Shown in pieces: positions 53,015-62,667 of a stretch of 64,000 nucleotides of DNA (position 1 is the first letter of the stretch; each line of letters begins with the position of its first letter). This DNA is from Sphingobacteriaceae bacterium. Its GTDB lineage: Bacteria; Bacteroidota; Bacteroidia; Sphingobacteriales; Sphingobacteriaceae. Both the position numbers and the translations under genes were made by a program. The DNA is taken from assembly GCA_947463785.1 (NCBI GenBank), contig CANHRG010000001.1, positions 1-64,000 of the forward strand. The letters are read 5' to 3'. The notes under the pieces were generated by a model that saw nothing but the letters and a program-made list of their open reading frames with translations, was not told the origin of the DNA and ran no database searches.

Positions 53015-54259
53015 ATGAAAAAAACACTGCAACAACTCTTCTGCCTAAGCTTTATTGTACTGATGTTCAATGCTTGTCAGCCTGCTGGTATTGCAGATTT
53101 ACAGAGTGGTATTTGGCGAGCCACGCTAAAAACCGAGACGGGTGTAGAAATACCTTTCAATTTTGAGTTGAGCGATTCTGCCGGTAAAAAGATCATTCAC
53201 ATCATCAACGGCAAAGAACGTTTCCGGGTGGATGAAATTGTACAAGAAGGCGATTCTATCCGCATACAAATGCCTTTGTTCGATTCTGAAATAAAAGCTG
53301 TACTCGATGGCAAGCAATTGAGTGGTAAATGGGTTAAACACTTGGCTACAACCGATGTAGCTATGGATTTTGCCGCCCAGCATGATGTAAACTGGCGATT
53401 TTTTGAAGCAAGCCCATCAGCCAAAGTTGATTTAACAGGAAAATGGTCTACAACATTTATCAGTGCCGATGGCAAAGACACTACCCTGGCCATTGGTCAG
53501 TTTAGCCAAGAAGGATCTAAATTATACGGTACTTTTTTAACCACCACCGGAGATTACCGGTTTTTAGAGGGTAGCGTATCCGGAGATAAGTTTTACCTGT
53601 CCTGCTTTGATGGTTCTCATGCTTACTTGTTTAGTGGAAAAGTGAAAGGCAATACCATTAGCGACGGTAAAATGTATTCGGGCTATTCTGCTATCGAAAA
53701 CTGGACCGCCACAAAAGACGATCAAGCTGTTTTGCCAGATGCCTATAGTTTAGTGGGCTTAAAACCGGGTTACAAAACCATCGATTTCTCCTTTCATGAT
53801 TTAGACGGTAAACCCGTATCACTTAAAGATTCGGAGTTTAAAAATAAAGTGGTGATTGTTCAGTTTTTTGGCTCTTGGTGTCCAAACTGTATGGACGAAA
53901 CAGCTTTTATGGTTCCTTTTTACAATCGATACAAAGATAAAGGCCTCGCTGTTGTAGGTTTAGGTTACGAACGTACCACCGATGCAGAACGATCCAGAAA
54001 AAATATCAATCGATTAAAAGACCGTTTTCAAGTACCTTACCCATTGTTGATTACCGGATATACCAATGACAAAGTCGAGGTAGTAAAAAGTATTCCGATG
54101 TTAAACGGTTTTATGGCGTTCCCAACCACCATCATCATCGATAAAAAAGGTGAAGTACGTAAAATACATACCGGCTTTTCCGGACCAGGTACTGGTAAAT
54201 ATTATACGGAGTTTGCTGAAGAGTTTGAAAAGTTGATTCAGGATTTACTAGCAGAATAA
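53015..54259 (+). CDS. TlpA-family thioredoxin-like lipoprotein
   Basis: A 414-residue protein with lipobox (MFNACQP). The first about 250 residues are beta-rich and not assignable, with features of DUF4369-like domains. The C-terminal 150 form a TlpA/ResA thioredoxin fold with active site FFGSWCPNCMDE and a cis-Pro region (GFMAFPTTIII). It should reduce or oxidise disulfides in the periplasm. It is probably co-transcribed with the acyl-CoA dehydrogenase gene, without an evident link. Confidence 0.9.
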   Translation: MKKTLQQLFCLSFIVLMFNACQPAGIADLQSGIWRATLKTETGVEIPFNFELSDSAGKKIIHIINGKERFRVDEIVQEGDSIRIQMPLFDSEIKAVLDGKQLSGKWVKHLATTDVAMDFAAQHDVNWRFFEASPSAKVDLTGKWSTTFISADGKDTTLAIGQFSQEGSKLYGTFLTTTGDYRFLEGSVSGDKFYLSCFDGSHAYLFSGKVKGNTISDGKMYSGYSAIENWTATKDDQAVLPDAYSLVGLKPGYKTIDFSFHDLDGKPVSLKDSEFKNKVVIVQFFGSWCPNCMDETAFMVPFYNRYKDKGLAVVGLGYERTTDAERSRKNINRLKDRFQVPYPLLITGYTNDKVEVVKSIPMLNGFMAFPTTIIIDKKGEVRKIHTGFSGPGTGKYYTEFAEEFEKLIQDLLAE

Positions 54260-54610
54260 CTAATCGTCATCGCCTTCTGGTGTCAAAAGTCCGAATACCA
54301 TTTTGAGCAGAGCCAGTACTGCAGCAAATACCATTGCTGAGAAAAAGCCGGTTGTATGAAAACCGTCTAGCCAATTATCCACCAGTAAAACCATGAATAC
54401 GGTAATTACAAAAGACATTAAGCCGAGGGTAAGAAAATTGATGGGAAAAGTAAGAATACGCAATACAGTTCCGATGGTAGCGTTAACCAAACCTAATAAC
54501 AAGCCTGCAACAATGGCGGTTAAATAATTATCAACGGTAACACCAGGAATAATGTAAGCTGCAAGTGCCACAGCTAGCCCGGTTAGCAAAATCTCAACTA
54601 TAAATTTCAT
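54260..54610 (-). CDS. Small four-span membrane protein (phage-holin-family IV / PF04020-like)
   Basis: A 116-residue protein with four hydrophobic segments and the family phrase TGLAVALAAYIIPGVTVDNY, ending in an acidic tail. Despite the family name, it is a common chromosomal protein in many bacteria and no phage genes lie nearby. Function is unknown. Confidence 0.85.
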   Translation of the reverse strand: MKFIVEILLTGLAVALAAYIIPGVTVDNYLTAIVAGLLLGLVNATIGTVLRILTFPINFLTLGLMSFVITVFMVLLVDNWLDGFHTTGFFSAMVFAAVLALLKMVFGLLTPEGDDD

Positions 54611-54638
54611 AACTTGAATTTAGTTTAAAAAATCATTC

Positions 54639-55085
54639 ATGCATCAAAAGCACACGTTAAATTTAGTTTTAGTAGTGATGTTAGCCTTATGTGCTTGTAC
54701 AGGTAACACAAAAAATATAAAAAGTGTTGATCTAGCGGTAAAGTTATCTGCAGATAGCAGTAGCGTAGTGCTCAGTAATTTGCCTGCCGATCTGATTAAT
54801 GAACTCGGTTCCGAAAAATTGATATTTGATGAAGGAAAACGTTTTTTTGAGGTTTATCAGGAACCCCTTGATCCAGATCTGCGTGACCTGCAAAAGCCCA
54901 TACCCGGTGATTACCAAGTAAAAAACAAGGATTTGGCCTTTACACCCCATGTGCCATTTCAAAAAGGTAAGGCCTATTTTGTGCTGGTTTTTGCAAAAAA
55001 TCTAAGTTTAAACCCTATTAAAATGCTTCAAAAAAATAGCTGGCAAATTGCCGAACAGCCATTGGAATACAAATTCAGCTACTAA
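54639..55085 (+). CDS. Putative lipoprotein of unknown function
   Basis: A 148-residue protein with lipobox (LALCAC). The mature part shows no family I can name. It lies just upstream of the rimP promoter, in the same direction, with its own unidentified promoter. Confidence 0.65.
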   Translation: MHQKHTLNLVLVVMLALCACTGNTKNIKSVDLAVKLSADSSSVVLSNLPADLINELGSEKLIFDEGKRFFEVYQEPLDPDLRDLQKPIPGDYQVKNKDLAFTPHVPFQKGKAYFVLVFAKNLSLNPIKMLQKNSWQIAEQPLEYKFSY

Positions 55086-55089
55086 ACAC

Positions 55090-55119
55090 TTGAAAAACGA
55101 ATAATTTGTCTTATATTTG
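55090..55119 (+). promoter_or_regulatory. Promoter of rimP-nusA-infB
   Basis: TTG (55090-55092), 19 nt, then TATATTTG (55112-55119): a good two-box Bacteroidota promoter. Transcription should begin near 55124, leaving a leader of about 50 nt. Confidence 0.78.
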
Positions 55120-55128
55120 CAGGGATTG

Positions 55129-55160
55129 AAGAGGGGACCGTGTCCCCTCTTTTTATTTTT
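55129..55160 (+). promoter_or_regulatory. Attenuator-like hairpin in the rimP leader
   Basis: AAGAGGGGA-CCGTG-TCCCCTCTT is followed at once by TTTTATTTTT, a typical intrinsic terminator, placed between the promoter and the rimP ATG (55173). It could attenuate the whole operon, perhaps responding to NusA, the product of its second gene. Confidence 0.72.
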
Positions 55161-55172
55161 CAGTACTCGAGC

Positions 55173-55637
55173 ATGAAAATAGAGCAACGTGTTACAGCAC
55201 TGGTTGAAGAAAAAATTGCCGACCGCCCCGATTTGTTTCTAGTGCAGGTAAAAATGCACAGCAACGGCAAGTTGACAATTTTGGCCGACGGCGATCAGGG
55301 CCTAAGCATTCAGGATTGTGTAGCCATCAGCCGTCATGTGGGTTTTCATTTAGAGGAAGAAAATGCACTAGAGCAAGCTTACAATTTGGAGGTTTCCTCA
55401 CCTGGGGTAGACATGCCGCTTCAACTGCTGAGACAATACGTTAAAAATGTGGGTAGAAGCTTAAGCGTTAAACTCACAGACGGAACCAAAACAGAGGGTA
55501 AATTGCTGAAGGCAGATGATCAAAGCATCTGCATTGCAGAAACTAAAAAAGAAAAGGGCAAAAAAGCCCAGATAATAGAACGCGAAATTGCGTTTGTTGA
55601 TATAGCAGAAAGTAAGGTTTTAATTTCATTTAAGTAA
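55173..55637 (+). CDS. rimP: Ribosome maturation factor RimP
   Basis: RimP assists 30S subunit maturation. From the ATG at 55173 (154 aa) it shows the two-domain layout with the SVDFALGQ-like strand LTILADGDQGLSIQDCVAISR and NLEVSSPGVDMPL. The track's longer start is a GTG inside the leader hairpin and is rejected. It lies 1 nt upstream of nusA. Confidence 0.93.
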   Translation: MKIEQRVTALVEEKIADRPDLFLVQVKMHSNGKLTILADGDQGLSIQDCVAISRHVGFHLEEENALEQAYNLEVSSPGVDMPLQLLRQYVKNVGRSLSVKLTDGTKTEGKLLKADDQSICIAETKKEKGKKAQIIEREIAFVDIAESKVLISFK

Positions 55638-55638
55638 A

Positions 55639-56877
55639 ATGAGCAACATTAATTTAATCGATTCCTTTCAGGAGTTTAAAGATTTCAAAAACATCGACCG
55701 CCCAACCGTAATTAGTGTGTTGGAAGAAGTTTTTCGTAGCATGCTGCGTAAACGTTTTGGTACGGATGAAAATTGCGACGTAATTGTGAACCCAGATAAC
55801 GGGGATTTAGAGATTTGGCGTACGCGTATCGTTATGGAAGATGGTTTTTCTGAAGATGACGATTTAGAAATTGAATTAGGTGAAGCTAAACAATACGACT
55901 CTTCCTTAGAAGTTGGCGATGAATTTATCGAGCAAATCACTTTAGAAAGCTTTGGTCGCCGTGCCATCTTAGCTGCCCGCCAAACTTTGGTTTCTAAAAT
56001 TTTAGAACTGGAGAAAGACGAGATCTTTAAAAAATACAAAGATCGCGTAGGCGAAATTGTAACGGGTGAGGTTTACCAGGTTTGGAAAAAAGAGACTTTG
56101 GTTTTGGATGATGAGGGTAATGAACTAATCTTGCCTAAAACTGAGCAAATTCCTGCCGATTACTTCAAAAAAGGTGATGCCGTTCGTGCAGTAATTCAAG
56201 AAGTAGAAATGGTAAATAGCAACCCAAAAATTATCATTTCACGTACTGCACCAGAATTCTTACAGCGTTTGTTCGAGATGGAGGTTCCTGAAATTTTCGA
56301 CGGTTTAATCACCATCAAGAAAATTGTACGTGAACCGGGAGAGCGTGCTAAGGTAGCTGTAGAATCATACGACGACCGTATCGATCCGGTTGGCGCCTGT
56401 GTAGGTATGAAAGGTTCTCGTATACACGGTATCGTAAGAGAACTGAAAAATGAAAACATTGATGTGATCAATTATACCAATAACCTTTCATTATACATTC
56501 AACGTGCATTAAGTCCGGCAAAAATCACCAGCATTAAATTAGATGATGCCGAAAAGAGAGCAGCCGTGTACTTAAAACCAGATCAAGTTTCATTGGCCAT
56601 CGGTCGTGGAGGACACAACATTAAATTAGCCGGCAAATTAACCGGTTACGAAATTGATGTATACCGCGAAAATGCAGAAGAAGACGAGGAGGATGTGGAT
56701 TTGGAAGAATTCTCAGATGAAATTGAAGGCTGGATTATTGATGAGTTGAAACGTATCGGGTTAGATACGGCAAAATCAGTATTGGCATTAAGTGCCGATG
56801 AACTGGCCAAACGTACCGATTTAGAGGAAGATACCGTAAACGACGTGCTGGATATCTTGCGTGCCGAATTCGAATAA
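55639..56877 (+). CDS. nusA: Transcription termination/antitermination factor NusA
   Basis: NusA binds RNA polymerase and modulates pausing, termination and antitermination. The 412-residue protein has the N-terminal RNAP-binding domain (about 1-120), S1 (about 130-200), KH1 and KH2 (about 225-345, with VGACVGMKGSRIHGIVREL and SLAIGRGGHNIKLA) and a C-terminal helix-hairpin-helix region. It precedes infB with a gap of about 100 nt holding another promoter box. Confidence 0.96.
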   Translation: MSNINLIDSFQEFKDFKNIDRPTVISVLEEVFRSMLRKRFGTDENCDVIVNPDNGDLEIWRTRIVMEDGFSEDDDLEIELGEAKQYDSSLEVGDEFIEQITLESFGRRAILAARQTLVSKILELEKDEIFKKYKDRVGEIVTGEVYQVWKKETLVLDDEGNELILPKTEQIPADYFKKGDAVRAVIQEVEMVNSNPKIIISRTAPEFLQRLFEMEVPEIFDGLITIKKIVREPGERAKVAVESYDDRIDPVGACVGMKGSRIHGIVRELKNENIDVINYTNNLSLYIQRALSPAKITSIKLDDAEKRAAVYLKPDQVSLAIGRGGHNIKLAGKLTGYEIDVYRENAEEDEEDVDLEEFSDEIEGWIIDELKRIGLDTAKSVLALSADELAKRTDLEEDTVNDVLDILRAEFE

Positions 56878-56934
56878 ACGAAAAAGCATTTGGCGTGTTG
56901 AAAGAATAAATACAGCATAAGCCGTTAAAAAACA

Positions 56935-56942
56935 TATTTTTG
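56935..56942 (+). promoter_or_regulatory. Internal promoter box of infB
   Basis: TATTTTTG matches TAnnTTTG, 34 nt before the infB ATG, in the gap after nusA. It suggests separate transcription of infB. Confidence 0.6.
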
Positions 56943-56976
56943 TAGTATACAGAAGCTAAAAATTAGCAATTATTAA

Positions 56977-59643
56977 ATGTCAGAAGGTAAAAACATCAAC
57001 TTACTTAAAGCCGCAAAAGAGCTGAATATTGGCTTGTCTACAGCTGCCGAGTTTTTGTCCAAAAAAGGATTCGCTGTTCAGGCTAGTCCTATGTTCAAAC
57101 TCGAGCCAGCCATGTACGATGCGCTATTGAAAGAGTTTCAAGGCGATAAGATCGTTAAGGAAGAAGCTAAGCAAATTGCGATTGGCAAAATCCGCCGCGA
57201 AGATGTACCTGCTCCTGCGGAAAAACCAGCTGCGGCTCCAAAACGCCCTGAGGCTTTTGAGCAGGAAGAAATTCTGATAAAAAATACCGGTTCATTTGCT
57301 CAGCCTGAAAAACCAAAAGCGGTTGAAGAAAAACCAGAGGCCTTAAAAGGACCAAAAGTGGTGGGTAAAATTGATTTGGATGAATTGAATACCAAAACTC
57401 GTCCGGAGAAAAAAACAGAACCTGCTCCTGCTGCGCAAGCGGTTGAACCAAAAACTGAAGAGCCGGCCAAAGAAGAACCCAAAGCTCCAGCTGCACCAGA
57501 AAATGAGGTGGTACGTGCCAAAGCAAGTCGCCTAACTGGACCAAACGTGGTTGGTAAAATTGATTTACCAGAACCTAGAAAATCAGGTCCGATTGCTTCA
57601 TCGTCTGATGCGAATGCAGATCATAAACGTAAACGTAAGCGTAAAGAGTTTGGTGGAGGACCAGGTCAAGGCTCCAATACCGGCCGGAACGATTTCCGCA
57701 AACCACGTGAAGTGGCTAAGGAAGAGCCTTCAGATAAAGAAATTCAAGACCAGATCAAAGCAACGCTTGCTCGTTTAAGCGGTGCTGGAAAATCTGGAAA
57801 ATTTGCTCAAAGAGCCAAATTACGTCGCCAAAAACGCGATGATGTGGCCCAATCTGCAGAAGAAGCTGCACTAGAAAAAGAGCTACAATCTAAAGTACTA
57901 AAGGTTACCGAGTTCGTAACCGCCAATGAATTGGCAAAAATGATGGACGTACAGGTTACTCAAATCATTTCGACGTGTATGGCTTTGGGAATGTTCGTAT
58001 CCATTAACCAACGCCTGGATGCCGAAACCTTGAGCATTGTTGCCGACGAGTTTGGTTTCGAAGTGGAATTTGTAAAACCTGAAGATGAAGAAACCTCTTC
58101 ATTGGAAGAAGAAGATGCACCAGAAAACTTAAAACCTCGTGCCCCAATTGTTACCGTAATGGGTCACGTAGACCATGGTAAAACCTCACTCCTTGATTTT
58201 ATACGTAAAACAAACGTAATTGCTGGTGAAGCTGGTGGAATTACCCAACACATCGGTGCTTATGAAGTAACGCTAGAAAGCGGAAATAAAATTACCTTCT
58301 TGGATACACCGGGTCACGAAGCCTTTACAGCGATGCGTGCTCGTGGTGCCAAAGTAACAGATATTGCCATTATTGTGATTGCTGCAGACGATGCCGTGAT
58401 GCCTCAAACCAAAGAAGCTATCAATCACGCTCAGGCAGCCGGAGTTCCTATTGTATTTGCATTTAGTAAGGTAGATAAACCTGGAGCGAATGCAGATAAA
58501 ATCAGAGAGCAATTATCAACTATGAACATTCTGGTTGAAGATTGGGGCGGTAAATATCAGAGTCAGGAAATTTCGGGTAAAACCGGCCAGGGTGTTGATG
58601 CACTCTTAGATAAAGTATTGTTAGAAGCCGAATTACTGGAACTGAAAGCTAACCCGAATAAACGGGCAGTTGGTACAGTAATTGAAGCTGCATTAGATAA
58701 AGGTAGAGGTATTGTAACCACCGTATTAATCCAGTCTGGAACACTACAAGTTGGTGATCCGATATTAGCCGGATGCTATAGCGGAAGGGTGAAAGCCTTA
58801 ACCAACGAACGTGGCCAGAAAGTAGAAAAAGCCGGACCAAGTACACCAGTACAGGTTTTGGGTATGCAAGGTGCGCCTACTTCGGGCGATAAGTTCAACG
58901 CCATGGAGAGTGAGGTGGAAGCCCGAGAAATTGCCAATAAACGCTTGCAATTACAGCGTGAGCAAGGTTTACGTACACAGAAACACATCACCCTGGATGA
59001 GATTGGTCGTCGTTTGGCTATCGGAAACTTCAAGGAGTTGAATGTAATTGTAAAAGGTGACGTGGACGGTTCTATCGAAGCATTATCTGATTCCTTATTG
59101 AAATTATCTACCGAAGAAATACAGGTAAATATCATCCATAAATCAGTAGGTCAGATTTCCGAATCTGATGTATTGTTGGCCTCAGCATCTGATGCGATTA
59201 TCATCGGTTTCCAGGTACGTCCATCACAGGGTGCACGTAAACTTGCCGAGCAGGAACAAATTGATATCCGCTTGTATTCCATCATCTACGACGCTATCAA
59301 TGAAGTAAAAGCCGCGATGGAAGGTATGTTGGCGCCTGAATTTGAAGAGAAAATTACCGCTAACGTAGAAATCCGCGAAGTGTTCAAAATCAGCAAGGTG
59401 GGAACGATTGCCGGATGTATGGTACTAGATGGTAAAATTAACCGCAACAGCAGTGTGCGTATTATTCGCGATGGTGTAGTAGTTTACACCGGCGAGTTGG
59501 CTTCCTTGAAACGTTTTAAAGAAGATGTGAAAGAAGTGGCAACGGGTTACGAATGCGGTCTGAACATCCAAAACTTCAACGATATCAAAGTAGGCGACAT
59601 TGTTGAAGCATACGAGCAAGTTGAGGTTAAACGGAAGCTTTAA
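56977..59643 (+). CDS. infB: Translation initiation factor IF-2
   Basis: IF-2 is the GTPase that places initiator tRNA on the 30S subunit. The 888-residue protein has an N-terminal IF2-N domain (about 1-55), a low-complexity linker rich in Pro/Glu/Lys/Ala that twice contains GPxVVGKIDL, then the GTPase (about 388-555) with [17 protein letters not shown], and a G4 motif SKVD instead of the usual NKxD (Ser497, codon AGT), and the C-terminal domains II-IV. The C-terminal half is normal. Confidence 0.96.
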   Translation: MSEGKNINLLKAAKELNIGLSTAAEFLSKKGFAVQASPMFKLEPAMYDALLKEFQGDKIVKEEAKQIAIGKIRREDVPAPAEKPAAAPKRPEAFEQEEILIKNTGSFAQPEKPKAVEEKPEALKGPKVVGKIDLDELNTKTRPEKKTEPAPAAQAVEPKTEEPAKEEPKAPAAPENEVVRAKASRLTGPNVVGKIDLPEPRKSGPIASSSDANADHKRKRKRKEFGGGPGQGSNTGRNDFRKPREVAKEEPSDKEIQDQIKATLARLSGAGKSGKFAQRAKLRRQKRDDVAQSAEEAALEKELQSKVLKVTEFVTANELAKMMDVQVTQIISTCMALGMFVSINQRLDAETLSIVADEFGFEVEFVKPEDEETSSLEEEDAPENLKPRAPIVTVMGHVDHGKTSLLDFIRKTNVIAGEAGGITQHIGAYEVTLESGNKITFLDTPGHEAFTAMRARGAKVTDIAIIVIAADDAVMPQTKEAINHAQAAGVPIVFAFSKVDKPGANADKIREQLSTMNILVEDWGGKYQSQEISGKTGQGVDALLDKVLLEAELLELKANPNKRAVGTVIEAALDKGRGIVTTVLIQSGTLQVGDPILAGCYSGRVKALTNERGQKVEKAGPSTPVQVLGMQGAPTSGDKFNAMESEVEAREIANKRLQLQREQGLRTQKHITLDEIGRRLAIGNFKELNVIVKGDVDGSIEALSDSLLKLSTEEIQVNIIHKSVGQISESDVLLASASDAIIIGFQVRPSQGARKLAEQEQIDIRLYSIIYDAINEVKAAMEGMLAPEFEEKITANVEIREVFKISKVGTIAGCMVLDGKINRNSSVRIIRDGVVVYTGELASLKRFKEDVKEVATGYECGLNIQNFNDIKVGDIVEAYEQVEVKRKL

Positions 59644-59663
59644 TCCGTAGAAATAAAATTGAA

Positions 59664-59694
59664 AAAGCCCCTGAAACTTTCAGGGGCTTTTTTT
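59664..59694. terminator. Intrinsic terminator of the rimP-nusA-infB operon
   Basis: AAGCCCCTGAAA-C-TTTCAGGGGCTT followed by T residues, 20 nt after the infB stop. The A-run before the stem also makes it usable by the convergent glycosyltransferase gene, whose stop lies in the T-tract. Confidence 0.92.
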
Positions 59695-60694
59695 ATAGAA
59701 ACAGATTCCGAATATCGGCATCAAACTGGCGCTCTTCTTCTTTGATGCGGGAAATATAAGCAGCAAACAGTGCTTGTTGCTTCTCAAAATCTGCAAAACA
59801 TTGCCTGATCTTACCAATCACTTCCGGTATCTGTTGCGCTGTGTCTTCGAATTTGAATCCCTTAGGCAGGGGCAAATCAGCATCAAAAGCTGCCGAGCCT
59901 CGTTTACCGGTAATTATGCAACAGCCCATTACTGCCGCTTCACGCGGGAAACGGTCTTTACCCGGATGCTGGCCAAAATCTATATAAACCTTACTTTCTG
60001 CCAAAGTATCTGCAACTTGTTTAGGGCTCATGTTTTCCAGGGGTATCCAGTTTAGGTCGGGTGCAGCAGCCATCAGTTGCTGGGTGAATTCAAAACCTTT
60101 CTTCGGATTGTACAATACCTGATCTTTTTTTGCGGCCAGGTTTACTTTAGCAGATTCAGCCAAAAAAACGGAGCTTAAGTAATCCGATAAATAGGAAATA
60201 TTTTGAAATCCCTTTTGAAGAAGAAAATCCATGGCATAAGCCGATTGTGCCAAATGGTAATACTTGGGATGGGCTAACAATTCATTGATACCTGGCATTT
60301 CTGGGATTACAGGCCTTCCCCTCAACCGGGAGTTCCATTTAGAAAAGATGGATTTCTTGCTTTTTTGAGCAATAAAAAGATAGTTGTCTACACTTAACCA
60401 CCAGATTACTTTGTGTGTACGATTTAAGTTTTTATCAGATAAGTTAGCTAATAGTATCTCAGGAAATATAACCAAGCTAGCTTCTTGATTTTCTACTAGA
60501 TGAGTAAAAGGTACTTGATAATGCAAATAATTGGGATGAACCGAGTTAGTTGGATTAGGCGGAAAATAGTACATCTGAGCATCCAAACCCATCTTTATCA
60601 GTTTATGCCCCAATTGGTGTAAAAGTTCTGGTCCGCCCGTAGCCAGTTGTGCAGGACATAAAATGTAGATCTTCTTATATTTTTTAAAATTCAT
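59693..60694 (-). CDS. Glycosyltransferase-like protein (GT4/GT-B type, tentative)
   Basis: A 333-residue protein with an N-terminal KIYILCPAQLATGGPELLHQLG (resembling the GG-loop of GT-B enzymes) and a C-terminal donor-site-like segment VYIDFGQHPGKDRFPREAAVMGCC. The Glu of REAAVMGC fits the GT4 EX7E region only partly. The likely role is adding a sugar to a surface glycan. The ATG at 60694 is preferred to the GTG one codon before. It is last in the minus-strand glycan cluster, 8 nt after glf. Confidence 0.72.
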   Translation of the reverse strand: MNFKKYKKIYILCPAQLATGGPELLHQLGHKLIKMGLDAQMYYFPPNPTNSVHPNYLHYQVPFTHLVENQEASLVIFPEILLANLSDKNLNRTHKVIWWLSVDNYLFIAQKSKKSIFSKWNSRLRGRPVIPEMPGINELLAHPKYYHLAQSAYAMDFLLQKGFQNISYLSDYLSSVFLAESAKVNLAAKKDQVLYNPKKGFEFTQQLMAAAPDLNWIPLENMSPKQVADTLAESKVYIDFGQHPGKDRFPREAAVMGCCIITGKRGSAAFDADLPLPKGFKFEDTAQQIPEVIGKIRQCFADFEKQQALFAAYISRIKEEERQFDADIRNLFL

Positions 60695-60702
60695 CACCCA
60701 GA

Positions 60703-61800
60703 CTAATTGAATTCATCACGAACAGCCTTTAATGCCGATGCGATTACCTGATGCATATCGTAGTAGCGGTATTCGGCCAGTCTTCCACCAAATATTACCT
60801 TTTCTTCCTGTTGAGATAAGGCTTTGTATTGATTGTAAACTGCAGTATTCTGGTCGTTATTTATAGGATAATAAGGCTCGGTGTCTTTTCCGGCCATCAT
60901 GGGATACTCGTAAGTAATTACTGTTTTGTCCTGTTGGCCAAATTCGAAATGTTTATGTTCAATGATGCGGGTGTAGGGCGTTTCGGCATCGGTATAATTT
61001 ACCACAGCATTACCCTGAAAATTGGACTGATCTAAGGTTTGGTGTTCAAAACGAAGACCTCGGTAATCAAGTGCCCCAAACCGGTGATCGTAATACTCAT
61101 CAATCTTACCAGTATAAACTACTTTTTTGGCCAAACCTTCAAAATATGCCCTATGGTCAAAGAAATTGGTATCGAGCTTTACTTCTATACCTTTCAGTAA
61201 CCCATCAATAATTTGGTTATAGCCGCCCTCGGGAATACCCTGGTATTTATCGTTAAAATAGTTATTATCGAACGTAAAACGGACGGGCAAACGCTTGATG
61301 ATGAAAGCCGGCAATTCTTTCGCACTCATTCCCCACTGTTTCTCTGTATAATGTTTGATGAGTTTTTCATAAATATCAGGGCCCACCAGCAATAAGGCTT
61401 GTTCTTCGAGGTTTTTAGGCTGGTTAAAGGGTAAACTGCTGATCTGTTCAGCAATTTTTGCCTGTGCCTCCTCGGGGGTTTTTACTCCCCAAAGCTGGTA
61501 AAAGGTATTCATGTTGAACGGAAGGTTGTACAACTCTCCCTTATAGTTAGCCACTGGCGAATTGGTATACCGGTTGAAAACCGCAAACTGGTTGACATAA
61601 TCCCAGATGCCCTTATCATTGGTATGAAATATATGAGCACCGTACCAATGTACATTAATACCTGCTATGTTTTCACAATAGACATTACCTCCGGCATGGG
61701 CTCTTTTATCAATAACTAGGCATTTTTTTCCTTTTTTATGTGCTTCATGAGCAAATACAGATCCGAAAAGCCCGGAGCCCACAATTAAATAATCGTACAT
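60703..61800 (-). CDS. glf: UDP-galactopyranose mutase
   Basis: A 365-residue flavoenzyme that converts UDP-galactopyranose to UDP-galactofuranose. It shows the FAD-binding YLIVGSGLFGSVFA and the family phrases RAHAGGNVY, NVHWYGAHIFHTND, FNMNTFYQLWG and RLAEYRYYDMHQVI. Its presence means that galactofuranose is part of a surface polysaccharide. It is flanked by glycosyltransferase genes. Confidence 0.96.
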   Translation of the reverse strand: MYDYLIVGSGLFGSVFAHEAHKKGKKCLVIDKRAHAGGNVYCENIAGINVHWYGAHIFHTNDKGIWDYVNQFAVFNRYTNSPVANYKGELYNLPFNMNTFYQLWGVKTPEEAQAKIAEQISSLPFNQPKNLEEQALLLVGPDIYEKLIKHYTEKQWGMSAKELPAFIIKRLPVRFTFDNNYFNDKYQGIPEGGYNQIIDGLLKGIEVKLDTNFFDHRAYFEGLAKKVVYTGKIDEYYDHRFGALDYRGLRFEHQTLDQSNFQGNAVVNYTDAETPYTRIIEHKHFEFGQQDKTVITYEYPMMAGKDTEPYYPINNDQNTAVYNQYKALSQQEEKVIFGGRLAEYRYYDMHQVIASALKAVRDEFN

Positions 61801-61851
61801 ACAGCTAACTAATGTCTAAATATAGTTTTTGTTTGGAATAACTGAATAGAC

Positions 61852-62667
61852 TTAAACCTGATGCTTGCGCTTTGGTTTGAAAAACTTGAAGAACTGTCTG
61901 ACAAAAAAAAGAATCGGGGGAGTATTAATAAAAAAACTACCCAATCGATTACCAGAGAGATAAAAACGGGTGATGGTCGTTGATATGAATCGAGCTCTAA
62001 AGGCCTTACGATATTTTTTTATCAATTGTTTACGTATCTGAAAAAAATGAGCATCGGCATTTCCATCACTTTTATGGATTAAGTTAAAATCTATGACGTA
62101 ACTGTTGTAGCCCAATACTTTTGCAATTACACAAAGGTCGGTACCGTAAAGATGAAACCCAGACAAATCAGCAGAGAGAGCCAAATTTGCCGAATTTTTG
62201 ACAACCATAAAGTTTTCATCAACTGTAATGGATTGTAAGGGTAAATCTGGTTCATGTAATTTATTACCTGAATTTTGGGTGAGATGCATGGCCAAGTATT
62301 TGAAATTTATTCCGCCTGCATTAGATAAAATAGCCCATTGAGGATCAACGCTATCCATGTATTCAATTTGCTTTGTTAACTCTTGAATACCTGCATCATG
62401 CAAAATAATATCCTGATGGCATAAAATGATATACTTACCCTGAGCTTTTCTGAGGAATTGATTTAATCCGGAAAAAGCATCAAATGCATTGTGAGCAGAA
62501 TTGTCGATGCATAAATATTCACATTGCTTACGATCAAAACCAGCTTTAATATAAGATTCGACCATTTCGCGATACTCATCCGGTTTGGATACAAGTGTGC
62601 AAATAGAAAATAGGAAAGGGAAAGTTTCCTTATCGGTCAGTGTTTTAGCGAGTTGTTGATCAATCAT
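61852..62667 (-). CDS. Glycosyltransferase family 2-like protein
   Basis: A 271-residue protein with GT-A-like features: FSICTLVSKPDEY, EYLCIDNSAHN, then AQGKYIILCHQDIILHD, where the D-x-D-like acidic residues (HQDIILHD) probably bind metal and sugar nucleotide. The C-terminal third is basic and hydrophobic. The start at MIDQQLAK overlaps the end of the ABC exporter by 8 nt; the track's six extra codons are less likely. The transferred sugar is unknown; galactofuranose is plausible given glf next door. Confidence 0.82.
   Translation of the reverse strand: MIDQQLAKTLTDKETFPFLFSICTLVSKPDEYREMVESYIKAGFDRKQCEYLCIDNSAHNAFDAFSGLNQFLRKAQGKYIILCHQDIILHDAGIQELTKQIEYMDSVDPQWAILSNAGGINFKYLAMHLTQNSGNKLHEPDLPLQSITVDENFMVVKNSANLALSADLSGFHLYGTDLCVIAKVLGYNSYVIDFNLIHKSDGNADAHFFQIRKQLIKKYRKAFRARFISTTITRFYLSGNRLGSFFINTPPILFFVRQFFKFFKPKRKHQV

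Noticed and set aside
54260-54610. Prophage signal from a 'phage holin family' protein
   Set aside because: The family is common in bacterial chromosomes and no other phage gene is nearby.
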